From CAUZEO01 sp963578625 (GTDB lineage Bacteria > Verrucomicrobiota > Kiritimatiellia > SLOV01), in the NCBI GenBank assembly GCA_963578625.1, contig CAUZEO010000014.1, positions 1-35,599 on the forward strand: a stretch of DNA of 35,599 bases, written 5' to 3'. Within the stretch, counting starts at the first letter, position 1. Each line of letters opens with the position of its first letter. Below the pieces are notes generated by a model. That model saw only the letters and a program-made list of their open reading frames with translations, was not told where the DNA came from and searched no databases. Shown piece after piece: positions 15,700 through 24,670 of this stretch. The translations under genes and the position numbers were made by a program.

Positions 15700-17550
15700 T
15701 CAGGCACCGAATATTTCGTCGACATAGCGCGTGACGTCCGTCAGGGGGGCGCGGTCCGCCTTGAGGTGGTCGCGCTCGTAGATCAGGTACATCGTATCCA
15801 CTTCGGCGGGATCCGGCGGCAGTTCGTTTTCAACGGTGATCGCCGTGCTGCCGCGGAAGGTAATGTTATGCCGTCCAACCGGATTGCCGGGGATCAGGTA
15901 ACTTGCGCTGTCCTCGGGCACATCGAAGTTCAGCTCGATGATCTGCCCCTGCTTCAGTGATTCCAATGTTAGGTATCGGCCCGCTCGCAATGGTTGAACG
16001 CGTTTCTCGTTCAGCGTAACCCGCACATCGCCGATGCGGACCCAGGCGGGAATCCTGACCGCGACGCTGCGAGCGGTTTTGACATGGAGCTTCACCTTTC
16101 CTTCATACGGAAGGTAGCTGTCGATGTCGACCCACGGCGAAGCGCGGTTCAAGAGCAGGTTGATCGTGGCTGCGCCGTCGTGGCCGCGGACAATTCCCTC
16201 CCAGGCGTAATAGAGGCCCAGGCTGCCATTGCCCGTACAACAGCCATACCCATGCACCGAGATCCCGCCGCCGGAATCCGTCAGGACGGTCGGTTTCGCC
16301 TCTCCAAACGCCCCCATGGATCGTTCCAGAGGGTTGTCATAATCTATGCCGTAGTTGCATACGACCTCGCGTTCCGGCTTGGAGGCTCTTACTGCTTCGA
16401 GGACTCGCTCGGCCTTTTCCAGATCGCAAATCTGTTGTTCTACCAACTGGTTTCGAGCGTAATGATCGACATCGTCCCAGTAATCGCCGATCCCGGCGTC
16501 GGAGAGGAAAACGGCCAGGGCAACCATGTTCCCGATCGCACAGGCTTCACATGGCGTCGCCTCGGTAAGAAGCTTTCCGTGGCGCCCCGGAGCCAGCCAG
16601 CCCTGGTACCATCCCAGCCTGGGAATGCCCGTGCTTCTGGCGTAATCGTAAGCCTCCCGAATAATCTCCGTACCCTGCACGTCACCGGTCAACACCGCCA
16701 GTTCGAGAATGCCTCGAAAAGCGATGGTGTTGCCGTGAAAGTGACCGGCGAAATGTCCGTGTTCGTGACCGGCCACCCCCAGGTCCCCGGCGCTTTCCCA
16801 TAGACTGGGCATCCGGCAGAAAGCGGAGAGTTCCTCGGCCAGCGAAATCATGAATTCATCACCACAAAGTCGATAGGCGCGGACCAGGGCACGGACAACG
16901 GTCCCGCATTCGAACTTTCCATTGCCCTCGACTCCCTGTTGATCGCGGCCGGGTAGATCTGGTGGGAAATAGGGAAACTGATTGGCGAGGGGCCGGTCGC
17001 CGATCGTCCAACGTCCGCTCTTGTGCCAGGTTGATTCCAGCGGGAAATAGGCAAAGGAGTAATCGCGATGACTCCGGCGGATGGCGATCTTGTCAAGGCC
17101 CCGGGCCAACCCACGTATCTTCTGCTCCCACTCCGGGTTCCCGTCCCGGTCATGCCAGGCGATCATGGCCAGCATCAGCCGCGCGCAATTCAGCGGCGAT
17201 GAGCTGTCGGGCGCAAGATCGCTGGGCGGCGTGCTCCCCGGATACCATATCAATCCGTCCTGTCCAATCTGCCCGACGAACGCATCCCGCATCGCCTGCT
17301 CGACATCAAGATTCAGCTCATCGCCGCACATCGTGCGCATGCGCGGCAGGGCCTCGATCCATTTTGCGACCCAGTCGCATACACGAAAGTGCGGTGGATT
17401 ATGGCTCAGGTCCATCTGCTGCCAGTAGGCGTAGCAGGCCTCCGGGATCACGCAGCGGGTCAGGGCGTTGATCGCCAACCGGGCCCGATCCGCGAGATCC
17501 AGCGTGTCGGGCACCTGGGCTTGATACCGCTTTCCGCTAATTGTGACCAT
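15700..17550 (-). CDS. GH127-like protein, tandem copy B
   Basis: The product is 616 residues; ATG at 17550 with AAGGAGT about six bases upstream. It has the same motif set as copy A: TPCEACAIGNM and YGCCTGNGS, plus the opening RYQAQVPDTLDLADRAR. Copy A starts 31 bases after this stop, so the two are co-transcribed. The DNA of the C-terminal half is close to identical to copy A with mostly silent changes, whereas residues about 85-300 have diverged (for example YPGSTPPSDLAPDSSS against YPGTTPPIDLKANASS). This pattern fits duplication with later gene conversion or strong constraint on the active-site half, and different substrate-binding loops. Upstream is a repeat-rich gap, so this gene may have its own promoter, but I see no clear one. 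Confidence 0.7.
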   Translation of the reverse strand: MVTISGKRYQAQVPDTLDLADRARLAINALTRCVIPEACYAYWQQMDLSHNPPHFRVCDWVAKWIEALPRMRTMCGDELNLDVEQAMRDAFVGQIGQDGLIWYPGSTPPSDLAPDSSSPLNCARLMLAMIAWHDRDGNPEWEQKIRGLARGLDKIAIRRSHRDYSFAYFPLESTWHKSGRWTIGDRPLANQFPYFPPDLPGRDQQGVEGNGKFECGTVVRALVRAYRLCGDEFMISLAEELSAFCRMPSLWESAGDLGVAGHEHGHFAGHFHGNTIAFRGILELAVLTGDVQGTEIIREAYDYARSTGIPRLGWYQGWLAPGRHGKLLTEATPCEACAIGNMVALAVFLSDAGIGDYWDDVDHYARNQLVEQQICDLEKAERVLEAVRASKPEREVVCNYGIDYDNPLERSMGAFGEAKPTVLTDSGGGISVHGYGCCTGNGSLGLYYAWEGIVRGHDGAATINLLLNRASPWVDIDSYLPYEGKVKLHVKTARSVAVRIPAWVRIGDVRVTLNEKRVQPLRAGRYLTLESLKQGQIIELNFDVPEDSASYLIPGNPVGRHNITFRGSTAITVENELPPDPAEVDTMYLIYERDHLKADRAPLTDVTRYVDEIFGA

Positions 17551-17830
17551 CTCGACTCCTTCTTTTATCCTGTTTAGTCGTAGTCTTCATCGTAATCTTT
17601 GTCGACGAAAGACTTCGATGAAGACTACGACGAAGGCTGCCTCCGGTCTCATCTCTTTCCCGGTCCGGGTCGTGTTCAATTTCCACCTGAATCTCAATCC
17701 TCATCAGAATCCGAATCGATCTCCGTCGCCGGACGATTAGGATTGAGAAATCGATTGGGAGTAGGATTGAGTTCCTGATTTGAATCCCGTTCGTAAGCGC
17801 AATTCTGATCGACGACAAAAGTAATCCGTT
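17551..17830. repeat. Intergenic inverted repeats
   Basis: GTCGTAGTCTTCATCG (17577-17592) is an exact 16-bp inverted match to CGATGAAGACTACGAC (17616-17631), and the loop holds a smaller TCTTT/AAAGA pairing, so the whole folds as one long hairpin. Further right, TCTCAATCCT (17692-17701) is inverted at 17739-17748 and AGGATTGAG occurs again near 17763. The short ORFs on either strand here are readings of these repeats. No promoter or gene is evident. Confidence 0.7.
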
Positions 17831-17875
17831 ATGGCTCCGCCAAGAAGGAAACTGGACTTAGCAATTTAACACCCC

Positions 17876-18022
17876 AATGGCAAAGCCTCCACGGAGCTAA
17901 AGGTAAGTCGGGGTTTATGGAATGCCTTCGAGGCCCTGACCATAGATGAAGCCTTCGTCATAGCTCCCGCGGATGAGGCCCACCCGTACGCAAAGGCGGA
18001 GAGACTGTCAATACAGATGTGA
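17876..18022 (+). pseudogene. Fragment resembling the C-terminus of an AAA/DUF4143-type ATPase
   Basis: The plus strand frame from 17876 reads 48 codons to a TGA at 18020-18022. It contains SRGLWNAFEALTIDEAFVIAP and DEAHPYA, which resemble the usual end of DUF4143 ATPases (a GFWxAL-L-pdxafVVaPV-e-yPL pattern, from memory). A TAA stands just upstream of the fragment and no rest of the gene is present, so if the match is right it is a decayed remnant. It lies antisense to, and overlaps slightly, the 3' end of the PPOX gene. Assignment from such a short piece is tentative. Confidence 0.35.
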
Positions 18023-18658
18023 CCGGATACTCTCTTGAACACGGTCATCGGCATCTGAGATATCGGTCGGATCAGCCTTCGTGCCAGTAGGCGTGGTCTG
18101 TTCAATAATCATTCGACCCAGGCTGGGCATTTCTTGTCGATTCTGAATGCTCTCGGGGTCCCATAAGTGGGATCGCTTGAGTGCTTTTGCGCAATGCAGA
18201 AATGCGGTCTCGACTTGTACCTTGATGCCGATTTTGGGTGACCGGCCTTTAACTGTACTGGTTGCGTTGAGAGTTTGATCACGAATCACGGTGCCTTTGC
18301 CATTAACCCGGAGCGTTTCATCAAAGCCAGGTATCAGAAACAGTAAGGCGATAGCCGGATCTTTGAGCAGGTTCGACATTGAATCGATTCTGTTGTTGCC
18401 TGGGCGGTCCGGAATAAAGAGCGTTTTGTTGTCGAGCACCTGTACGAACCCGGGCGGATCCCCTTTGGGGCTCACGTCGGCTTTGCCGTTGCCATCGGTC
18501 GTACCGATGCAGACAAACGGCGATCGGCTAATAAATTCACGGCAGTGTTTGTCAAGCTGGGGGATGCTTTTTTTGGCCGCAAGTTCGGAGGGTTTTCCCA
18601 TGAATGTGCGCAGGGCGGTTAGTTCAGAATAGGTCTGTGTGGGTTTGGTATCCGTCAT
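18008..18658 (-). CDS. Pyridoxamine 5'-phosphate oxidase-like flavoprotein (MSMEG_1061-like)
   Basis: The product is 216 residues; ATG at 18658 with AAGGAAT upstream. The core (about residues 35-150) is a split-barrel PPOX fold: SPFVCIGTTDGNGKADVSPK, DPPGFVQVLDNKTLFIPDRP and GNNRIDSMSNLLKDPAIALL match the FMN-binding family often annotated MSMEG_1061. Such proteins bind FMN or F420 and reduce diverse substrates; they do not normally make PLP. It lies 103 bases downstream of the P450 gene and is the last gene of that minus-strand group, so it may be co-transcribed with it. A reductase role in the local pathway is possible but unproven. Confidence 0.8.
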   Translation of the reverse strand: MTDTKPTQTYSELTALRTFMGKPSELAAKKSIPQLDKHCREFISRSPFVCIGTTDGNGKADVSPKGDPPGFVQVLDNKTLFIPDRPGNNRIDSMSNLLKDPAIALLFLIPGFDETLRVNGKGTVIRDQTLNATSTVKGRSPKIGIKVQVETAFLHCAKALKRSHLWDPESIQNRQEMPSLGRMIIEQTTPTGTKADPTDISDADDRVQESIRSHLY

Positions 18659-18761
18659 GGTTAATTCCTTGCGCAGTGGTATAACTAGGGTTATTTCCGT
18701 TCAATTTCTATAAAAACGTGGAAGTTTTGCCCATTACCGATATTGCAAAGCGAATTGCGAA

Positions 18762-19991
18762 CTAAAACACAACCGGAAGCGACTTAAGGTTTCGAATCAT
18801 GATGTTTTTTCTCCAGACCGGTGCTTCGTCAGTTAATTGCAGATCGGGGCATCGGCTCAGTACTGCGTTGATTGCGATTTCTCCCTCCAGGCGGGCCAGC
18901 GGGGCACCCAGACAATGATGGATACCGCTTCCAAACGCGATGTGATTGTTCTCCCGCCGGGCGAGGTCCAGGCGATCAGGATCAGAAAACTGCGCGGGGT
19001 CCCGGTTCGCGGCTCCGATCATCGCTGCCACCAGTTGCCCCCGGCGAATCTGTTTGCCGTCGAGGTCGAGATCTTCGGTCGCTACGCGCAACATGCGTTG
19101 AATCGGACTCTCGTACCGCACAAATTCTTCGATGGCACTTTTGATCAATGAGGGATCCGCCTTCAACTTCTCAAACTGGTCAGGGTTGCGAACCAAACAT
19201 AGCAAACCGCTACCAATCAAGCCGATGGTGGTTTCGTATCCAGCTGTCAATAGCGTCTGACACGTTGCCAGGATCTCCGGCTCGCTGAATCGATTGCCTC
19301 CTTCCTCCGCCTCAGCAAGGCGGCTGACCAGGTCATCCTGGGGATGCTGCCGACGATCCGAGAGAAGCTGGCGAAAATAGTCAAGCAATTCCATCAATTT
19401 CGCCTGTGCCTCTCGTCCCTCGTCGGGATCCGGGCGGCGACTTCCGAGGAAAGCGTTAATGACATCGACCCACTGATTAAACTGACCACGCATCTCAAGG
19501 GGGACCCCAAGCATCTTGGCGATTACGGTGCTGGGCAGCCAATACGCATAATCCTTGATGACATCCATCTCTCCCTTCTCCTGGATGGCGTCAAGCAGGT
19601 CATCCACAATCGATTGAACGTGCGGTCGCAGGTCGTCGACCTGGGTTGGCCGGAACGCTTTGCTGACCAATCGACGCAGTCGCGTGTGATCGGGGGGATC
19701 GGAACTGATGAGACCAGTGGTAAAATTCTCCTCGAAGGGTTGCATTTCTTTCCGCAGCGACTCCGGCAACTGGCTCAGGAAGCGGCTCGATCTTCCGACG
19801 CTTGAAAAATGTTTCCAATCCTTGAGAACGCTGGCTGCGTCGGTGTAGCGGGTAACAATCCAGCAGTTCCAGGAATCGCTCCAGTGAACCGGGTCCTCCG
19901 ATCGTAGCTGGTCATGAAACGGATAGGGATTTTCGTAATACTCGTATGGCAGCGGTTCCGTGTCGATTGCCAGGTTGCCCGATTGCGTCAT
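18762..19991 (-). CDS. Cytochrome P450
   Basis: The product is 409 residues, typical of soluble bacterial P450s, without a membrane anchor. The I-helix oxygen-activation motif AGYETT is at 250-255, the ExxR pair at E289-R292, and the heme-binding loop FGSGIHHCLG with Cys360 as the thiolate ligand. The start ATG overlaps the stop of the GH127-like gene by four bases (ATGA), so the two are translationally coupled. It would hydroxylate or demethylate a small molecule with electrons from a ferredoxin system; no ferredoxin or ferredoxin reductase gene is in the window. Coupling to a glycosidase suggests that the substrate is the sugar, its O-methyl derivative, or the released aglycone; this is inference. 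Confidence 0.95.
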   Translation of the reverse strand: MTQSGNLAIDTEPLPYEYYENPYPFHDQLRSEDPVHWSDSWNCWIVTRYTDAASVLKDWKHFSSVGRSSRFLSQLPESLRKEMQPFEENFTTGLISSDPPDHTRLRRLVSKAFRPTQVDDLRPHVQSIVDDLLDAIQEKGEMDVIKDYAYWLPSTVIAKMLGVPLEMRGQFNQWVDVINAFLGSRRPDPDEGREAQAKLMELLDYFRQLLSDRRQHPQDDLVSRLAEAEEGGNRFSEPEILATCQTLLTAGYETTIGLIGSGLLCLVRNPDQFEKLKADPSLIKSAIEEFVRYESPIQRMLRVATEDLDLDGKQIRRGQLVAAMIGAANRDPAQFSDPDRLDLARRENNHIAFGSGIHHCLGAPLARLEGEIAINAVLSRCPDLQLTDEAPVWRKNIMIRNLKSLPVVF

Positions 19992-21832
19992 AGCGTGGCG
20001 TCCACGTAACGAGTAACATCCTTCAGGGGGGCGCGATTGGCCTTGAGATGATCACGCTGATAAATCAAGTACATCGTGTCCACCTTGTCGGGGTCATGCG
20101 GCAGCTCGTTTTCAACGGAGACCGCGGTGCTGCCACGGAACAAGATCTTGTGACGCCCAACCGGATTACCGGGGACGAGGTAACTTGCGCGATCCTCGGG
20201 TACATCGAATCGCAACTCCATAACCTGCCCCGACTTCAACGAATCCAATGTCAGGTATCGTCCCGCACGCAACGTTTGAACGGGTTTTCCGTCCAGGGTC
20301 ATACGTACACCGTCGATGTTCACCCAAGCGGGGATTCTGACCGCAACGCTGCGCGCTGTCTTGACGTGGATACACACCCGCCCTTCGTAAGGCAGGTAGC
20401 TATCGATATCGACCCATGGCGAGGCACGGTTTAGGAGCAGGTTAATCGTGGCCATGCCATCCCGGTAGCGGACGATTCCCTCCCAGGCGTAATACAAGGC
20501 CAGGCTGCCATTACCGGTACAGCAGCCATAGCCACGCACCGTGATCCCGCCGCCGGAGTCCGTCAACACCGTCGGGGTTGCCTCCCCGAATGAGCCCATT
20601 GCTCGTTCCAGGACATTGTCATAGTTGACTCCAAACAGGGACTCAGCCTCCCGTGCCGGCTGGGAAACGCGCGCCGCTTCAGCGATTTGTTGGACCCGGT
20701 CCGGATCGCAGATCTGTTGCTCGACCAACTGGTTGCGAGCGTAGTGGTCGACATCGTCCCAGTAATCGCAGATGCCCGCATCCGAAAGCGCGATCGCGAG
20801 GGCGATCATGTTGCCAAGGGCACAGGTTTCGCATGGTGTCGCTTCGGTAAAAATCTTGCCGTGGCGCAGCGGCGCCAACCACCCCGGGTACCACCCCAAT
20901 CTCGGGATGCCCGTGTGCCTGGCGTAATCGTAAGCTTCGCGAACGATCTCTTTTCCCTGCTCGTCGCCGGTCAGGATGGCCAACTCGAGCAGACCGCGAA
21001 AGGCCATGGTATTGCCGTGAAAGTGGCCGGCAAATAAACCATGTTCGTACCCGGCGACACCCAGGTCCCCCGCATCTTCCCAGAGGGTGGGCAACCGGCA
21101 GTACCTGGACAATTCGCCCGCCAGCCTGATCATGAACTCGTCACCGCAAAGGTGGTAAGCCCGTACCATGGCACGGATGACGGTGCCGGATTCGAACTTT
21201 GCGGATCCCTCGAGCCCCTGTTGTTCGCGGGCGGGCAGATCCGGTGGTGAGTACGGGAACAGGTAGGACTGGGGCCGCCTGGTAAACGTCCAGGTCCCGT
21301 CAGCGGAGTAGCCGGACTCCAGCGGGTAATAGGCAAACCGGTAATCGCGATGGCTGCGCCGGAGGGCGATCCGATCCAACCCCTGGGCCAAACCATGGAT
21401 CTTTTTCTTCCATTCGGGGTTCCCGTCCCTTTCATACCAGGCGACCATGGCCAGGATCAGCCGCGCGCAATTCAGCGGGGAGGAACTGCCGGCCTTTAGA
21501 TCGATCGATGGGGTAGTCCCTGGATAATACACCAAACCATCCGGGCCGAGTTGGTCGACATACGCCTGCATCATTCCCTGTTCGACGTCTAGGTTCAGTT
21601 CGTCGCCGCACATCCTACGCATCCGCGGCACCGCCTCGTGCCATTTTGCAACCCAGTTGAGAACGCAGAAGAACGGTGGATTATGACTGAGGTTCATCTG
21701 CTGCCAGTAGGCGTAGCACGCCTCCGGCATCACGCAGCGGGTCATCGTATTGATCGCCATCCGGGCCCGGTCCGCGAGATCCAGCGTGTCCGGCACTCGG
21801 GCTTGATATTTCGCGCCGTGAACAGTGATCAT
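19988..21832 (-). CDS. GH127-like protein, copy C, coupled to hydroxyacid dehydrogenase and P450
   Basis: The frame is open to 21886, but the ATG at 21832 aligns with the starts of copies A and B (MITVHGAKYQARVPDTLDLADRAR) and shares one base with the upstream stop (TGATG); 614 residues. Motifs: TPCETCALGNM (Glu-x-Cys) and YGCCTGNGS (Cys-Cys), as in the GH127 zinc site. The N-terminal half is closer to copy A (YPGTTPSIDLKAGSSSPLN), but the segment before the Cys-Cys motif (RVSQPAREAESLFGVNYDN) differs from both A and B. It overlaps the P450 start by four bases. No signal peptide, so the substrate is probably imported first, consistent with an ABC transporter in the neighbouring divergent operon. 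Confidence 0.7.
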   Translation of the reverse strand: MITVHGAKYQARVPDTLDLADRARMAINTMTRCVMPEACYAYWQQMNLSHNPPFFCVLNWVAKWHEAVPRMRRMCGDELNLDVEQGMMQAYVDQLGPDGLVYYPGTTPSIDLKAGSSSPLNCARLILAMVAWYERDGNPEWKKKIHGLAQGLDRIALRRSHRDYRFAYYPLESGYSADGTWTFTRRPQSYLFPYSPPDLPAREQQGLEGSAKFESGTVIRAMVRAYHLCGDEFMIRLAGELSRYCRLPTLWEDAGDLGVAGYEHGLFAGHFHGNTMAFRGLLELAILTGDEQGKEIVREAYDYARHTGIPRLGWYPGWLAPLRHGKIFTEATPCETCALGNMIALAIALSDAGICDYWDDVDHYARNQLVEQQICDPDRVQQIAEAARVSQPAREAESLFGVNYDNVLERAMGSFGEATPTVLTDSGGGITVRGYGCCTGNGSLALYYAWEGIVRYRDGMATINLLLNRASPWVDIDSYLPYEGRVCIHVKTARSVAVRIPAWVNIDGVRMTLDGKPVQTLRAGRYLTLDSLKSGQVMELRFDVPEDRASYLVPGNPVGRHKILFRGSTAVSVENELPHDPDKVDTMYLIYQRDHLKANRAPLKDVTRYVDATL

Positions 21833-22827
21833 CAGGTCAACTCCCAACGTGGCTTCACTCCAGGATTCACACAGGAATGAGGCCATCTCCGGTTTGAAAG
21901 AGCAATCACGGTCTCGACCGAGTAGTGCCAGAAATCTTGAAGTTTGCGCGGCGAATGTCCTGCGCAGTGGGGGGTGAGCACGACGTTGGACAGCCCGGTC
22001 AATGGATGATTGCCCGGAAGGGGCGCGGTCTCGAACACATCCAGACCTGCTGCCCCAATCCAGCCTTCGCTCAGCGCGCGCACCAAAGCTTTTTCGTCAA
22101 TGACCGCACCGCGCGACGTGTTGATCAGTACGGCGTGGGGCTTCATGCCGCGAAGTTCGCGCTCGCCAACGAGGTGATGGGTCTCTTCCGTCAGTGGTAC
22201 GTGCAGGGAGATGAAATCGGCCTCGTTCCATATCTCCGGAAGCGTGGCCTTCCGCACGCTGAACTCATTCATCTTCTGCTCCTCGACAAACGGGTCGTAG
22301 GCGAGGAGAGTGAGATCGAAACCGCTCATCTTGCGCGCGAGAGATTGAGCGATGTGACCGAAGCCTACCAGGCCCAGGGTACTTCCGCCCAGGTTCCAGC
22401 GATGGAGTGACGCATCGGGGTTCCAGGACCCGTTGTGCATCGCCTGGTTATGGGCGGGGATCTGCCGAATGACGGCCATGAGCAGGGCGATGACATGATC
22501 CGGCACCGTGTCACTCGTGGCCTGGGGCGTGTTGGCAACCACGATTCCCAACCGCGTCGCGGCTTCGACCGGAACGTTGTCGGTGCCGCTGCCGGAGCGG
22601 AGAATGGCGCCGCAGTTTTTGAAGTGTGTCAGACTCTCGGCTGTGACCACCCGGCTCCCACCGAACACCCAGATCACATCGGCATCACCGGCAACCTGAA
22701 GCAGTTCATCGCACGTGGTGCATTCGTGGGTGATTAGCTCAATATTCTCCGCCTCAAGCTTCTGGATCACCGATTGCGGAACCTCCGGAGCATCGACATG
22801 AACCAACGCTACTCTGAATCGATTCAT
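21832..22827 (-). CDS. D-isomer-specific 2-hydroxyacid dehydrogenase family protein
   Basis: The product is 331 residues; ATG at 22827 with GGGAGA upstream. The NAD-binding motif GFGHIA is at 155-160. The catalytic triad of the family is present: Arg239 (NTSRG), Glu266 (DVFET) and His287 (TPHCAGHS); SGSGTDN at 78-84 is the substrate-binding loop. It reduces a 2-oxoacid to a D-2-hydroxyacid or the reverse, using NAD(H), in the cytoplasm. The length and motifs resemble the phosphoglycerate dehydrogenase/CtBP branch without an ACT domain. It is between the HpcH/HpaI aldolase (64 bases upstream) and the GH127-like gene (one-base overlap), which fits processing of a 2-oxo intermediate from sugar-acid breakdown. 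Confidence 0.9.
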   Translation of the reverse strand: MNRFRVALVHVDAPEVPQSVIQKLEAENIELITHECTTCDELLQVAGDADVIWVFGGSRVVTAESLTHFKNCGAILRSGSGTDNVPVEAATRLGIVVANTPQATSDTVPDHVIALLMAVIRQIPAHNQAMHNGSWNPDASLHRWNLGGSTLGLVGFGHIAQSLARKMSGFDLTLLAYDPFVEEQKMNEFSVRKATLPEIWNEADFISLHVPLTEETHHLVGERELRGMKPHAVLINTSRGAVIDEKALVRALSEGWIGAAGLDVFETAPLPGNHPLTGLSNVVLTPHCAGHSPRKLQDFWHYSVETVIALSNRRWPHSCVNPGVKPRWELT

Positions 22828-22891
22828 TGTTTCTCTCCCGCAGATTGCATTCCCTGGTCATAATTAGGAGAAGAGGTCATTAGCGGCGTAT

Positions 22892-23677
22892 CTACTTCGC
22901 AAGGACGGAACGTACGTCGTCAAACGCTGTCTGCGAGTACTCGTACAGATTGGCGATGTCCCCACCCACGGAAATCCACTGCACACCTTTCGCAAGCCAC
23001 TCGCGAATGGATTCAGTCGAGTAACCGACAGAGGCGCCGAGCAATTTTCCCGACCCGCGCGTCTTTTCGACCACCTCATCCATGGCGGCCACCACCTCGG
23101 GGTCGGATGTCCGCCCGAGTTTACCCATCGAACCCGAGAGATCATTGGGTCCCAGGACGATTCCGTCGAGACCGGGGACCTCCAGGATCGCATCGAGGTC
23201 GTTCACGGCATCGATGTGCTCAATCTGGGCGATGACCATGTTGCGATCATTCGCATCTTGTAGATAGTCCTCTGCACTCGTGGCGCCAAACCGAATACCG
23301 CGGTGCGGCCCAAAACCCCGGATTCCCTTGGGCGGATACTTACACGCAGCCACGGCCGCGGCCACCTCTGTTGCGCTGCGCACCATGGGGACAATGATCC
23401 CCGCGGGCTCCATCTCGAGCACAGGTTTGATTAACACGGGGTCGTTCCACGGCACCCGGACGATCGGCGCGGTCCTCGTGCCCCGCACCGCCATGACGTG
23501 GCCCAGGACGGTCTCCAGGCTCATGACCGTGTGCTCCATGTCAATCCATGTGGAGTCATAGCCGGTCTCGGCGAACAACTCGCTGATGGCCGGGTCGCAA
23601 AGCGATACCGAGACTCCCACGCAAACTCCGCCGTCCTGGATCTTTTTCTTGAACACTTCTACATTATTCAGACTCAT
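22892..23677 (-). CDS. HpcH/HpaI aldolase family protein
   Basis: The product is 261 residues, the normal length for the family, from an ATG at 23677 with GGGAG upstream. It has WIDMEHT (residues 44-50) with the DxEH pair that holds the catalytic His, R74 in VRVPWND, a metal-ligand Glu in QIEHIDAVNDLDAI and GPNDLSGSMG near the C-terminal half, all as in class II pyruvate aldolases such as HpaI, GarL and RhmA. These cleave 4-hydroxy-2-oxoacids (2-keto-3-deoxy sugar acids) into pyruvate and an aldehyde. It is 21 bases after the AKR stop. Neighbouring dehydrogenases and GH127-like genes make a sugar-acid aldolase role more likely than one in aromatic breakdown. Confidence 0.9.
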   Translation of the reverse strand: MSLNNVEVFKKKIQDGGVCVGVSVSLCDPAISELFAETGYDSTWIDMEHTVMSLETVLGHVMAVRGTRTAPIVRVPWNDPVLIKPVLEMEPAGIIVPMVRSATEVAAAVAACKYPPKGIRGFGPHRGIRFGATSAEDYLQDANDRNMVIAQIEHIDAVNDLDAILEVPGLDGIVLGPNDLSGSMGKLGRTSDPEVVAAMDEVVEKTRGSGKLLGASVGYSTESIREWLAKGVQWISVGGDIANLYEYSQTAFDDVRSVLAK

Positions 23678-23698
23678 GGTCGTGACGCTCCCATCGCG

Positions 23699-24670
23699 CT
23701 ATGCGATCTTCGAAGTCCCAACGAGTTCCTCAACATCTCTCACCTGTTGAGGGGTCAGGCTCCAGCCGATCGCCTGAACGTTGGCTTCAAGCTGATCGGT
23801 GCTTGTGACGGCGGTGAGGATTGAACAGACATACGGTTTAGCCGCGAGCCAGGCAATCGCCAAATCAATCACGGGATGCCCGGCATCCTTTGCCCAATCC
23901 GCAAGCCGCTCCACCATTGCCAACCTGTCGTTGGCCATATACCGGGCCAGGTTGGGGCTGGGATTCTCCCAGGCCCGGGTGTTTGCCGGAATGGAGGCGC
24001 CGGGCAGGTACTTGCCCGTCAAGACGCCCTGCGCAAGGGGGGAGTAGGCAACGATGCTCATCTCATGTTCCAGGCAGCAGGGCACTTCGTCCGTCTCGAT
24101 ATCCCGCGTGAGGAGGTTATAGAGCGACTGGCTGACTCGAAAGGGCGGGAAGCTTCGCCGCCGGCCCGCGGCGTGTGCCTCCGAGATCTGTGAATCTGAA
24201 AAATTAGAGCAGCCCAGGTACCTCACCTTGCCCTGGCGTACAAGGTCATCAAAAGCCCCCAACGTCTCCTCGATCGGCGTCACCGGGTCCGGGGCATGTG
24301 CGTAATAGAGGTCGATGTAGTCCGTATCGAGTCGTCGAAGCGAGCCTTCGATGCTGCTTATGATGTGACTCCGCGACAGCAACTCCTCGGTCGGGCCATC
24401 GCTCCTCGGTATCCCGACCTTGCTGGCAAGGATAAAACGATCGCGACGGCCGGAGATGGCCTTGCCGATGAAGGACTCTGAGACCCCGTCTCCGTACATG
24501 TCGGCGGTGTCAATCAGGTTAATGCCGAGGTCGTGCGCTCGATCGATGATAACCGCGGAGCCGTCTTGATCGTTGTAGTGCGTGTACGTTGTATGCGGAC
24601 CGAAAGTCGTCCCGCCCAGACCAATAATCGAGACCTCGAGTTCGCTGTTACCCAACCGCCGGTATTGCAT
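23699..24670 (-). CDS. Aldo/keto reductase
   Basis: The product is 323 residues; ATG at 24670 with AGAGGA about seven bases upstream. The AKR catalytic tetrad is visible: D54 and Y59 (DTADMYG), K84 (ASKVG) and H125 (YYAHAPD). SPLAQGVLTGKYL is the usual cofactor-loop segment, and the C-terminal part carries the SILTAVTSTDQLEANV variation on the family IPGASS-L-N pattern. It is an NADPH-dependent reductase of aldehydes or ketones, of the bacterial AKR branch that also acts on sugars. It is separated from the upstream aminotransferase by 140 bases including a dispersed repeat, and is followed closely by the aldolase gene. Confidence 0.9.
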   Translation of the reverse strand: MQYRRLGNSELEVSIIGLGGTTFGPHTTYTHYNDQDGSAVIIDRAHDLGINLIDTADMYGDGVSESFIGKAISGRRDRFILASKVGIPRSDGPTEELLSRSHIISSIEGSLRRLDTDYIDLYYAHAPDPVTPIEETLGAFDDLVRQGKVRYLGCSNFSDSQISEAHAAGRRRSFPPFRVSQSLYNLLTRDIETDEVPCCLEHEMSIVAYSPLAQGVLTGKYLPGASIPANTRAWENPSPNLARYMANDRLAMVERLADWAKDAGHPVIDLAIAWLAAKPYVCSILTAVTSTDQLEANVQAIGWSLTPQQVRDVEELVGTSKIA

